64,000 bases of DNA. Source: Dipteris shenzhenensis. Its lineage: Eukaryota > Polypodiophyta > Polypodiopsida > Gleicheniales. The position numbers and the translations under genes were made by a program. The stretch lies in assembly GCA_047967505.1 (NCBI GenBank), contig CM106541.1, one strand, 5' to 3'. Below the pieces are notes generated by a model. That model worked only from the letters and a program-made list of their open reading frames with translations. It searched no databases and was not told the origin of the DNA. Shown here piece by piece: positions 48,251 through 58,820 of this stretch (its first letter is position 1; each line of letters begins with the position of its first letter).

Positions 48251-50701
48251 GAAATTTGCAACAAAATGCGAGGAGAGTGGTTTATAATTCTCTAAACAGC
48301 CCATATCGCATTTTGCTGCAAATTCCTGTTGTTGACTCCTTCCTCATGAAAAGTTTCACTCATTCCATTATTTCTCTTGCATATGAGATCATAGTGTCCA
48401 GGAATCACTGAGATGAACCAAGTGCTTGATTTGACATGCACATGAACAGAACTTGAGAATTTGCAACAAAATGCGAGGAGAGTGGTTTATAGTTCTCTAA
48501 ACAGCCCATATCGCATTTTGCTGCAAATTCCTGTTGTTGACACATTCCTCATGAATAGTTTCACTCATTCCATTATTTCTCTTGCATATGAGATCATAGT
48601 GTCCAGGAATCACTGAGATGAACCAAGTGCTTGATTTGACATGCACATGAACAGAATTTGAGAATTTGCAACAAAATGCGAGGAGAGTGGTTTATAATTC
48701 TCTAAACAGCCCATATCGCATTTTGCTGCGAATTCCTGTGTATTATTTGTTTCTCAATTCTACCTCATTAATTTGCTATCTTTAGCCCTGTGGAAATCTT
48801 CCTTGATGATGAGAAATGTTTTTGTTTTGGAACAGCTGGCTCCCAGGCCCCACCTTTCAAGAGGAAGCTGGACTTTTCTGCTGTTATTATTAGACCACAG
48901 CAATCACCAGGTGAGTCATGAGATGTCATGAAGGAATTATCTGGTGATATACAATGCATTCACTGATTGCATATGTCAGCATATAGAATTCATAGTATAT
49001 AAGTTTTTGAACAGGCAAAAAGAAGAGGCTGGAGCAGAGTGCTGATTCTTCCATCAAAAAACAAATGGAACCAGAAGAGGACAATTCTCCAGATTTGCTC
49101 CTACTTGAGTTTCTTCACAAATGCAAGGCTCAAAGTAACTTCCATATATACCACAGTATTTTCAACATGGAGTTCACAATGAGCTCTGTACTGGAGCAGC
49201 ACAAAGATTTTCTTTCAGACTATTGGGATGCCTTCAAAGAACTGATAGAGGCAGGAAGAATTGTGGGAGGAGAAAAGGTTTTTGTGCACCTAAATCATAT
49301 TGTCTCCAATGACAGGCTGAGGTACCATGTGAACAGAAGATTTGACAGCCTGCTTGATCACTATAAATTCAACTGTACTTTGCACACCAGAAAGTGCAGA
49401 GTGCTGGAGGAGAGCATGGCATTTCTTATGTACATTGTCTTCAGTCAGGAGTCTTTGGATGAACAAGGGCAGGAAATAGAAGAAGAAGACACATCTGAAG
49501 CTTCTGAAAAGGAGGATGTTTCTTTGGTCACAGAAATGGCAGAGCAAGAAGAAGATATCAACCTTCAGGATGAGGGGCTGCAAGTGGCTGCTCTTGACCT
49601 TGTTCAACTGAGGACAAAAACTCTGAGGGGAGCAGAGCCAGTTGAAGATTTTGATGTTCAGAGCAGCAACTATGCAGTGCCCATGCTTCCAGTGTGTTGA
49701 TTGGTGGAAAGGATTATGTTTTCCTCCATGATATAGAGTGTATGTTTGATTTAAGGGAGGACTATGCCATTTCCCTTATTGCCCAGCTTCAAGGCTTGAC
49801 AAGGAGGTTGGCATAGAGGATGACCATTCACTACTAGCTTTGGAAACAATGTTTGATCCTATAGAGGCCCTTTCATTTTGTTTCAAAGAGGCTGAAAAGT
49901 TCCAAGAGCCAGATGAAGCTGCCTTCCAGCTCACACAGGAAGCTATGAATCTCTCAACACTATACACAAAAAAGCCTAAAGAAGAGGCTGGACAAGAAGG
50001 GAGAGGGATAAATCTTTGGAAAGATGAACTGCTTGTTGCTGATGAAAATGAGAAGGTACTTCAAATCATATACTTTGACTTCTGCTTAACTTTGTTTTTG
50101 TAGGTTGTGTATTGTCTCACTCCAATCCTTTGATATGTTGCAGCTACAAATTGAGGATGACACATTCCTCTAGAGATCAAGTGGAAGCAGGCAGGTTGGG
50201 TTTCGCAAAATGTCAGGCCTAGCTCATTATATTCATGATCTAGGCAGTGCCAAGATCTTGATTTACCATAGGCAGTTGAGCAACAATGGAGAAGCCATTG
50301 TTTACTTCCTAAAATGTTTGTCCAGGGCTTTAGGTGGACATGTTCTTTCATGGCAAAAGGAAAAGATCATTTTGATAGAGAGGTTGTCTGCCATAGATAT
50401 ATTTGGAGATTATGTGAATAAGCAGGCCTCTAGGGCTGCTTACTTTTTGTCTTACACTTCTTATGCATTAGCATGTGGTGTTAAGGAGCCCAAATATCTG
50501 GAGGGCTATGGAAAACACCAGCTCGTAAGGTTTCGAGAGCCACCCATGATTGCATCAGGCCACACAGTCCAAGAAGAGGAACAGGTGGAGAGAGCTGAAG
50601 AAAAGGATAAAGAGACAGTCGACATCAAGCCAATAAAGAAGGAAAAGACTCCAATCAAGATCAAAAAGAGAGTTCCGATCGGCAGGCCCTGGGAGAAATA
50701 G
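48052..50701 (+). pseudogene. Transposon gene C, charged nuclear-type protein, damaged
   Basis: Exons at about 48837-48910 and 49015-49700 join in phase (KRKLDFSAVIIRPQQSPG, then KKKRLEQSADSS). The body includes a VFVHLNHIVSNDRLRYHVNR stretch and an acidic Glu/Asp tract. The frame then changes near 49692 and 49800. A 95-bp intron with a weak donor, or two small indels, could explain this. The next block (49840-50055) splices through an intron (50056-50147) into a frame with a TAG at about 50171. Beyond it the frame is open to 50701 and ends in a basic KKEKTPIKIKKRVPIGRPWEK-like tail with an AT-hook-like GRP core. The function is unknown. Putative nuclear signals suggest a DNA- or chromatin-associated role. 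Confidence 0.55.
48252..48735. repeat. Array 2: three about 205-bp repeats with the same inverted arms
   Basis: The arm pairs lie at 48252-48271/48306-48325, 48457-48476/48511-48530 and 48662-48681/48716-48735, with sequence (g/a)aatttgcaacaaaatgcga and tcgcattttgctgcaaattc. The rest of the unit is unrelated to array 1, so only the arms are shared. The array lies upstream of the main exons of gene C. Confidence 0.92.
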
Positions 50702-51140
50702 GATTTAGTCATCGAATATAGCACAAACATTATATTAAATTTGAACTGATTTGTATAAAGTCTTTGATATCTGGTATGATCTTGTATAAATGATTAATAA
50801 GTTGATGATGAAATGATTTGTACATTTACATAGAGTGGTGTCGTTAAATATTAAATGAACAATATATTGAAATTGTAAACAAATTGTATTAAGTTCAAAT
50901 CATACGTTTCACATTGAAATACTTTTCATGCATAACACCAAGAGTCACTTGTTCCACTAAAAAAATTTCTATTGAATGAGTTTGAAAACATGTGGACATA
51001 ACACCAATAAGTTACAAATGAGTCCTATTCATGTTTACTTGTCCATTTATGGTTTCTAAATATCTTCGATTCCCTCCATTGTCTATGTCTCTCTGCTGCA
51101 ATTGAATTGTCTAGAGCTTGTCTTCGTCTTTGCTTTTGGG
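50702..51140. other. Convergent 3' region between genes C and D
   Basis: A+T-rich DNA with no coding signal. It should hold the polyadenylation sites of the two convergent genes; a ttgtataaa-type word near 50749 is one weak candidate. Confidence 0.4.
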
Positions 51141-53760
51141 CTAGAAGAAAAGCAAGCTTGATTTTGGAGCTAGCAACTTTTTTTTTAGCATGCAGCCTCT
51201 GTAGTATGCCTCGGTAAAACCATTGGAAGACTCCTTCAGACTATTCGCCTTCTGACTCCCTCCATAGTGTTGTGTGTGTCTAAAAAATGCATTACGTGCC
51301 ATGTAGTGAGACTTCTCCATGCCTTGGGTAGACCAAATAGCTGGGCATCCATACTTTTTGACAAAATAGGGAAGGTGGTTGTATATGATATGCTGTAAGA
51401 CATAAGAATGCATAGTAAGTAATTAAAAAAAAGAGGATCACACTTAAGTAAAAGAAAAAGACATAACCTTACCATGTAGTGAGTTATATTGTAGGTTGTC
51501 CACGCGTCTTTCATTGACTTTCCAAAATGTTTAATTGCCGCCTCAAAGTTCTTGTAATCACTCTTTGTCCATGTTACTTTGTCACAGAACATGAAGAGTT
51601 GATCAAGAGACCTCCACACCTCTGCCTTCCTATTTCGTGCTTCCCCATCTACCTCATGATCTTTCACAGCATTATGGACTTGCTTCCACAATCCATAATT
51701 AATCTTTGAAACTGCTCTACCTTGCCTTACTTGCTTACTGTGTTTGGGTCGAGACAAGAATCTTCTTGCCTTAACACCACCAATAGAGGGCTTGATTGGT
51801 ACCTCCTTGCCATTGGTAGACTTTTTAAAATCCTTTGTGATTTGAACATCTCCTCCATGTAGACCTATATCGGATAACACTTTTTCCAATGCTTGAAGAG
51901 CATCCTTTCTATTTTTTTCGGGACGGAGTTTCCAAGCAAATCCAATATATAAAAATACCAATTTCTCAATAATTCGACATAGACCATGCAATGTGCAGAT
52001 GTGAACATTACATAGTGGAATGTCCAGAATGGCCTTGAAGTCAGGGTCAACTTTATCTCTATTAGGTGCTCTCTTCCACCATTTTGAATCCATTACTTGA
52101 GCTGATTCTTTGCAGTAAAGACAAGGAGACTTTGAGTTGCCTCCTTTACTAATGTTATACATGCACTTAAGTGTTTTAAGATCCCTAGCCATGTGCCACT
52201 CTACTTGAAAATCACCTTTTCCTGCAACATGGAGATTCTCGCCTTGCACTTGTCTTTTGATTATTCTTGGTATTTCCGTGTGGTGAAACACCCAATCTAG
52301 TGTTTCATGGTCTTCGGTCTTCACCTGTGAGATTATAGAAAACAAAAGTATTACTATATCAGATTTGAAAACAATGACCAAAATCAAGTATAAAACAACC
52401 CATGATCATACCTGGAATGAGCCTAACCACCATATGTGTTTCTCTAACTGCACACTAAAATACTTCGAACTCGCTTCAGTCAATGATGTATCAATTGCTC
52501 CATTCATCAATGTAATAGTAACTCTTTCCATTTTCTTTTCCTTTACAACCTCACACTCATCCAGTTTGATAACAAATTTCAAAATGCCTTTGCACTCCTC
52601 AAATGTTATTCCATAAAACTCGACCATTCTTTTTTGAAGTTGTTGCAGATCTAAAAATATATTGTTCCAAGGATCATACACAGTGGTTCCTTTAACACCA
52701 TGAAATATTTCTTCAATATGGATATATTGCCCAATAAATTCATCTATACTTTCATTCAAATGACCTCTTATCCTCCACACGGTTGCTGGATTTGGCAGTA
52801 AAACTCGTTTAATCCTTTGATCTTTCAAAGTTGAGGATATCACATGGAAAATCGAACTATATCCCTTCCTGCTAACTCCACTAACATCAAGAGCCTCTTG
52901 GATTATAGTGCCATCAACTTGATTATTGGATACAAAGTCCTCTACAACATTGGGTTTGACTGTTTTGTATTTTTTTTCCTCAATCAAACCTTTTGCTACA
53001 CCGCAAGAAAGCAATCCTTTCATTTGTTTAACAGGAAGAAGGTTCGGGTCCATATTTTCTTTTGCAGGCTCCAATAATTTCTTGTAGTAACAACACAATA
53101 TGACTATATTATTCAGCACCTCCATTCTTATTTTGCGACAATCAACGAAATAGATATAGTCTGGAAGAGAGCCTTTTTGAGTATACAAAATGATAAATTT
53201 CAATCTAACCTTGCTTCCTGAATTCGTCGCTTGCATCCACCAGTCCCAGCCTTCAAATTTGCAATGTTTATAATCTTCCTGCTACGTAGTCTGTCTCCAA
53301 GCACGGTTCTCTTCTTTCTTGCTCTTGTCAACTCTTTTTTACTCTTTGAATGCTCCTCAATTTCATTCTGCAACTGCTGCTCCAATTTTGCACGAATGGC
53401 TATCTCCTCCATCTTGGCCCCCTTTTCTTGTAGGTACATCATTTTATACGTTTCCGCAAATGCAGACTGCGCTGAAATATAACCAAGAAGTCCATTTTGT
53501 CCATCGCCGGCAAACCTCAGTAATGTGGTGGGATTGACAAATGGAGGTGTAGAGTTTTTTACTTGACATTTTGGATATATGCTTCCATCGCACCATAAGT
53601 CAATATGTTGAAGCCCTTCTCTTCTCATATTTTCCCGCCGTTGAGCATTCAGCACCGTATCCTTTCGTCTTTTTTGTGCTGGAGCATATTGTTCTTCTAA
53701 GTCGATGTGAAGATGGTGTAATCGCTTCTTCTCAGATAGTGACTCACTAGTATTGGCCAT
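51141..53760 (-). CDS. Transposon gene D: DDE-like transposase, four exons
   Basis: Exons 53760-53210, 53126-52412, 52324-51473 and 51392-51141 join in phase to 789 residues with no stop; the three introns are 80-87 bp. The N-terminus is basic with a coiled-coil-like stretch (about residues 115-165). Candidate catalytic positions are the Asp in FVIKLDECE (late exon 2), the Asp in VAGKGDFQVEWHMARDLK (early exon 3) and the Glu in STQGMEKSHY (exon 4). A CLYCKES zinc-knuckle-like pair follows the second Asp, as in several RNase-H-fold transposases. It is the best candidate for the enzyme that moves the element. It lies just inside the right TIR. I cannot assign the superfamily, and the first intron (53127-53209) is the least certain. 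Confidence 0.75.
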
Positions 53761-54129
53761 TTTTTGTGCTTCTCAGGTTGCGAAGTTTGTTTTTCAATCT
53801 CATAGTCGTTTTGTAACATGAATCGTGGAAGTGTGGCGGTATCCATGTGAATATTTTGAAAACTTGCAATCACTAAGTTCAGTGATGGACTCTTTATGAA
53901 AGGCCTGCACACGTCGGCCAAAGAGATGCGGAATCTTTGGTAAACAAAAAAAAATCTAAGAGGATATTTAATACAAAATCGTGTTAGTCAGACAAAAGAT
54001 TATCTTATTCCTTTTTGAATTGACAGTTCTGTAGTCCTTACTGACAATTCTGAGCCACGTTTCCGTATTTTACTATTTTTGAGGTCTTTTAGGAGAGAAA
54101 TAAATCAAAAAATAGTGAATTTCTTACAG

Positions 54130-54160
54130 GGCCCCAAAATGAGTTCCCTTTTTCCCTAAT
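54130..54160 (-). repeat. Right TIR of nested transposon
   Basis: Ends ccctaat and is the inverted counterpart of 42495-42525 (29 of 31 positions match). It is followed at once by the gc duplication and the resumed LTR. Confidence 0.93.
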
Positions 54161-54603
54161 GCTCAAACTTGCAATAATTAAACAAATACAAAATTAGCCC
54201 ATGGCCATATATAATGCGCTGTGCAACACCTTGATCGGTACCCTCGCACTAACTCCAATCCTCGCTATGAGTTCCATCACCTGTACTCAAGCCGCCAATT
54301 ACATTAGTTATTAACAATCGATTGAACGAATCACCAAATCAACCGATCCCAACATAACCGCACTCAAAGCACAATACCAATAACACTAGTGACATCAGTA
54401 TTAACATGGAATCACCCACAATACCGATCATCTAGCATGGCAAAACACAAGCTAGTCAGGCATCCCCAACTAACCACACAAAGTATCCACTAGGACCCCC
54501 GCCACGTTCGGTGCGCTCCTATGGAGTACTTTGCCATAGTCACACTCGACTAAAAATAATAATGTCCAAAGCAAGATATATCATAAATATAATTTCCATA
54601 ACA
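54161..54603 (-). repeat. 5' LTR, outer part (split by insertion)
   Basis: It resumes the LTR exactly where 42494 left off (gctcaaacttgcaataatt) and ends ccataaca. The target duplication acctc follows at 54604-54608. It lacks the 153-bp internal duplication of the 3' LTR. Confidence 0.94.
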
Positions 54604-54984
54604 ACCTCTTTTTAGACAAAATTTATTTCATAGTGATAATGTGCAATGTCTCTTCGAAAATCCATTACAAAAACCTCAAATTTTAACAAAAAAACAGAAT
54701 ATTCCATTCGTTTCTCTTTTGTGCGCAATGTTACCCACTTTACAAGCAATAGTGTTTTGTGAAGCACGACTAATACTTGCGTTTTCAATTAAAGCACAAA
54801 TGTACTTGGGTGCAAGCTATGAAAATCTAACAGATGCTTGAAGAGTCCAAGGGAGTTGGAAGAGGCCAACACGTTTTAAACTATGTGGAGAGGAAAACAA
54901 GCTACTCAAAGAGTGATAGAGAAAGAGCCAACATTACTCCAGGGGAGGAAAATCCAAGGCAGCTCAAAGCTTGCACACACGCAT

Positions 54985-55007
54985 GCACGCACACACACAC
55001 AGATACA

Positions 55008-55053
<46 letters not shown>

Positions 55054-55324
55054 ATTTGCAATTCGTGAAGATGCGGGGCGGGCGGTTATAGGGGTTAGGG
55101 GCGGGGGAGCAAATAAATACAAGTCTAAGAAAAAAAAGGGCCCAAAATTGGCACGAGAAGGGGGTTTCTAGCAATACCCTTCGGGCATCAATTTTGGCTA
55201 GAAACCCCTTCTAGCGCCAATTTTGGGCCAAATGTTTTTTAAATGTCATGCTTTTTCTAATAGGGCATAAAACCAATACATGAAACTAACAAAACATTAA
55301 ACTTGAAACTTAAAACAAGAAAAT

Positions 55325-55376
<52 letters not shown>

Positions 55377-55570
55377 CTTTGCAATTCATGAAGATGCAGG
55401 CGATGGGTTATAGGGGTTATATAGGCAAGGGGGGGGGGGGGAGCAAACAAATACAAGTCTTTAAGAAAAAAGGCCCAAAATTGGTGCTAGAAGGGGGTTT
55501 CTAGCAATACCCTTCGGGATTCAAATTTGGCTAGAAACGCCTTCTAGCACCAATTTTGGGCCAAATGTTT
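54985..55570. repeat. Tandem duplication with (GA)n and a strong hairpin in each copy
   Basis: Each copy has a (GA)n run (about 55013-55050 and 55331-55373), then a tttgcaattc(a/g)tgaagatgc segment, a G-rich stretch and a foldback. The hairpins are 55139-55172 pairing with 55196-55228, and 55472-55505 pairing with 55529-55562. The stem is ggcccaaaattgg(c/t)...ttctagc and its complement. Stems of about 33 bp with 23-bp loops are near perfect. Arg/Glu repeat ORFs here are artefacts. Confidence 0.88.
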
Positions 55571-55999
55571 TTTGAGACTTGTTTGTTAAAATGTTTTCTT
55601 GCATATGTACTCAGTGTTATATTAAAATTGTTTATAACATCCTTTTTAGCATGCTTTTTATCTTTAGAGCTTCCAAATATCCCCCCAACTCTTACAACCT
55701 TTCTTTGATATCCTCCAGGACTTTTAGAGCTCTTGTTTGTCAACATGTCCTCCTACAAGAGAAACCAAACAAAAATTGGAGTCCGATCCAACCATGCATG
55801 GCCTTCTGTTTTGAAAGCCTATCTGGAAAGTAAACTTTGTCAACAAGGACCATGCATCCGTAGCTTTGGAATAATTAGAAGACAAAAAGTTCAGTTTGCT
55901 AAATAACAAAATCATGGCAAGAAAATATTTCCAATGTGGAAAGCCTGAGGGGTGAAGAATATTTAATTTCTTGAGCAACAAAGAAGCCTAGATACCTTT
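55571..55999. other. No gene recognised
   Basis: The ORFs at 55531-55746, 55579-55833 and 55724-55981 overlap on opposite strands and resemble no family. A LINE remnant starts just to the right, so some of this may belong to it. Confidence 0.35.
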
Positions 56000-56400
56000 A
56001 GGAGAGGAGAGTACCTTTAGAATCTAGTTTGTAGCCAATCCTATAGATAGTTACTTAGTGTTGGGAATACCATACCTCCTCTCTTCTTTTCCAATCTCAC
56101 CAAACTCTAGCTAAATTTACAGCACCCATCCATAGGAATCTTCTAAAAATGGCATTCAATTTGACAATAGTCCTCTTTAAAGGAAGCTAGTAGGGAATGA
56201 AATATACCATAGCTCCCACTATGTAGTGCACAAGAACCATTCTGGAGAAAGCTTCATTAAATTGCATGCCCTGCCATCTCTCTAGTTTGGAGCTAACCTT
56301 GTCCAATACCAAATCCCATATTTTCTCATCAGTGACCTTAAACCCGATGGGAATACCAAGCAATCTAAAAGCTATGCCCTCTTGTATTTGCTACATCCAA
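56000..56400 (-). pseudogene. LINE (non-LTR) reverse-transcriptase C-terminal remnant
   Basis: The minus-strand translation contains FRLLGIPIGFKVTDEKIWD, KVSSKLERWQGMQFNEAFSR, then KRTIVKLNAIFRRFLWMGA. This is the typical order after the RT core of plant LINEs: the LG.PIG motif, the W motif, and the RR-FLW segment. Stops and frame changes interrupt it. No 5' part or poly(A) tail is evident. Confidence 0.65.
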
Positions 56401-57440
56401 TGCCAAATAAACATAGGATGTCAACCCCACTAGTATCGAAGAATGAGTCTTCCTTGGGTTAATTCTTGAGCGTGAGCAAGTGAATATAAGTTGATCTTCT
56501 GCCATAATACTTGAACACTATCATCCTTATAATTGATGGGTGGTGAAATTTGTATGATCAGCAATTGAATATACAAATATAGAAGTACTTGACAATATAG
56601 GTTATATTGATGCTTAATATGAACGATGAGGCAAATTAATGTTAACATATAAGTCAAATTAATGTTAACAATATGAGGCATCTTGCTATACAAATTCATA
56701 TATATATTAACATATTTGTAGCCTTGACAAGCTTTGCCCGTGAAATTTCTTGGTAACCATAGCTCCTTCTCTCCCCTGCCCTGATTCTAGTCAATCTACC
56801 ATCCCCTCCTGGGTGCAACCTACAAGAGAGCTCATACACTAACCACCTAACACTGAAACTTTAACATTTGAAGCATTGACACGTATGTGAATGGTAAGTC
56901 ATACTTCTGCATATGTGACCCATGCAACATAGAGGATATTGTCACTCTCAAAAAAGACTTTCACTCACATGACAAAATCCCTATCCTCAAGGTCCTAAAC
57001 AAATTTTTGAAAGCAACACTTCATGAGGAACAAGCTGGCCAAAAGGGCAAGAATGAAAATAGTTAGCACCAACTATAGCAATTTTTTGGGCAACCCCCAT
57101 CACAAGTCACCCACATTCAATCTATCCTAGTCAATCAGACATTAACTTTGTGAACCCAACAAGGATAATGAAACATTTTCTCTAGTATGTATTAGAATCC
57201 AAAGACATGAAAATTTAGCCTTGTTGAGTTTGAAGGCCTGCAGAATGCAAGCCCAGACCCTTCACCATTTATACTATATAGTCCAAATTCAATGTGAACA
57301 CATCAAAATTTGAATCCAGTTCTGAAACTCTTGCATGAAATCCTTACAATACAGTAATTCAAAGGCCAGTTGCCAAAAAGTAAGTCCCAAATCACAAGGG
57401 CGTGTTAATTTACAAAATTTCCTTTCACAGGATCAGACAG
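56401..57440. other. No gene recognised
   Basis: No kinase-domain exon could be found here for the PIP5K-like gene whose exon ends at 57463. The stretch has small repeats (aaattaatgttaaca twice near 56634-56668) and otherwise looks like unique intergenic or intronic DNA. Confidence 0.4.
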
Positions 57441-57463
57441 ATGGAGGTTTCAGCAAAAAAACC

Positions 57464-58820
57464 TGATTCCAAGCTGCAGGTTTAGCATAAGATCATAACT
57501 TCTGTGTCCTTTGATAATTGTCTCTCCTGGCCTTTTGATGTCCTTAGACTGGCGTCTGTGATGGCGCCTTGAACGTTTCGATAATAAAGGCTCCTTTACA
57601 AGCTCATTTATGAGTACCCCTTGGGCATACTCTCTCTCAACAATGGGCAACATCGTCTCTTCTCCTTTCATCTCATCATCTTCCCAAATAGCCTCACCTG
57701 CTAGCAAAGATGAATTCCCTACAAGGAGCTTCTCAAGAGCACCTTCCAAACTCCATTTTCTTTCAAGAGATACGGCCGTAGTTGGCAAAGATCCTGCTTT
57801 CCTTAAGAAGTTACTTGTTGAGGTCTCTGGTATAGATGCCTGGCTTGACTTACGTACTTGATGTGCTGTGATTTTCACAATATCAGATGATGTTGAACGG
57901 CGAAGTCCATAAGATTGTCGATTCTTCCCAGAAAAACTCTCCCCGTCAGCTGTATTGGAGAGACCATGTAAGAATCCCACATGTCTTGGCAGAACCCATC
58001 CTTCAGACCTCTACTCCACGTACCTACATGTTCCCTTCCCATCCTTCAGACCTCTACTCCACGTACCTACATAACAGCTACAGTCAACCCATTTATAAAT
58101 ACCATGACCGTGCTCTTTTCCATTAAAGCATTGTCCTTCAAAAGAGTCCCCATTGCTCCAAGTAAGCTTCCCTTTCCCACTCATGCCATCCGCTTTCCAG
58201 TCTCCTGTGTACACATTCCCATTTGCCCATCTATATGTGCCACGGCCCTCTCGCCTCCCTTGATTCCAGAAACCTTCATACTCATCCCCATTAGCATAAC
58301 GTTTTTTACCCAAACCATGCTTCAGATTCATGATCCAGTTCCCGGTGTAAGTGGCACCATCGACTCCAATGTAAGTTCCCTCTCCATGCATGCACCCATT
58401 CAAAAAACTCCCTTCATATGTTGCCCCTGACGGCCATGCAATCTTTGCATTTCCTGATTTCACTCCCTTGCACAATTCACCCTCATACATGACACCATCT
58501 GGCCATATGTACTTCCATGACCCATCCGCTGCCTTTTCTCTCCAGGGTCCCAAATGTGCATCATCTCCATCTGCCAGTCTATTCTCTGTGGCTAGAGAAG
58601 GAGTATCATCCACAGCTGTAATTCCTTCAACAAAGTCAACAGAATGTGATGTGTGTGACAATATCACAGCAGAGTCTTCAGAAGGATGTATTTGGTCATG
58701 TCTCCCCTGTACGGACAAATGTATTTTTCCCTTCTCGTGATCTGTGTCGACTAAAGCGCCAGACATGCAGAATAATCTACTTGGTACCATAGTGATTGGA
58801 ATGTGAGACCATGTACTCAT
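57464..58820 (-). pseudogene. PIP5K-like MORN exon, frame broken and kinase domain missing
   Basis: The first coding exon of a phosphatidylinositol-4-phosphate 5-kinase is recognisable. From the ATG at 58820, after a likely acceptor (ggtttcag), come seven or so MORN units: YEGELCKGVKSGNAKIAWPSG, then TYEGSF, TYTGNW, EYEGFW, VYTGDW, SFEGQC and CYVGTW. A 43-bp tandem duplication near 58011-58075 shifts the frame and brings in a stop at 58011. The other frame resumes (57980-57464) with a serine-rich linker, then KRPGETIIKGHRSYDLMLNL, the usual entry to the kinase domain. It ends at a GT donor (57462). No kinase exon is visible to the left. MORN repeats in this family act in membrane or phospholipid association. 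Confidence 0.8.

Larger units (their letters stand above)
42495..54160. mobile_element. Nested four-gene DNA transposon (11,666 bp)
   Basis: The insert splits the 5' LTR at tattgc|tcaaac. The 31-bp TIRs (42495-42525 and 54130-54160) start attagg and match at 29 of 31 positions. The 2-bp target duplication is gc (42493-42494 and 54161-54162). The uninterrupted LTR at 35.7-36.6 kb gives the empty-site sequence. The gene order is A(+), histone H3-Ulp1 gene B(-), C(+), transposase D(-), so A/B and C/D are convergent and B/C divergent. Genes A, B and D are open while the host retrotransposon is decayed, so this insertion is younger. A 2-bp duplication is compatible with CACTA-type chemistry, but the TIR is not CACTA. 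The superfamily is unassigned. Confidence 0.95.
35747..54603 (-). mobile_element. Ty3/gypsy chromovirus-like LTR retrotransposon, decayed and interrupted
   Basis: The element lies on the minus strand. It has a 3' LTR at 35747-36613 and a 5' LTR split into 42226-42494 and 54161-54603. Target duplications acctc lie at 35742-35746 and 54604-54608. The LTRs begin TGTTA and end TTTCA. An initiator tRNA-Met primer site lies at 42208-42224 and a purine-rich tract at 36614-36625. Internal order is gag, protease, RT, RNase H, integrase, chromodomain. Without the nested 11,666-bp insert it is about 7.2 kb. Stops and frameshifts make it non-autonomous. Confidence 0.95.

Noticed and set aside
42495-54160. 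Assigning the nested element to CACTA/EnSpm because of its 2-bp duplication
   Set aside because: The termini are attagg rather than CACTA, and the transposase lacks TNP2 signatures (compare the true TNP2 remnant at 29.7-31.2 kb).
54834-55171. ORFs with HTHTD / ERERER repeats
   Set aside because: They are translations of (CA)n and (GA)n runs.
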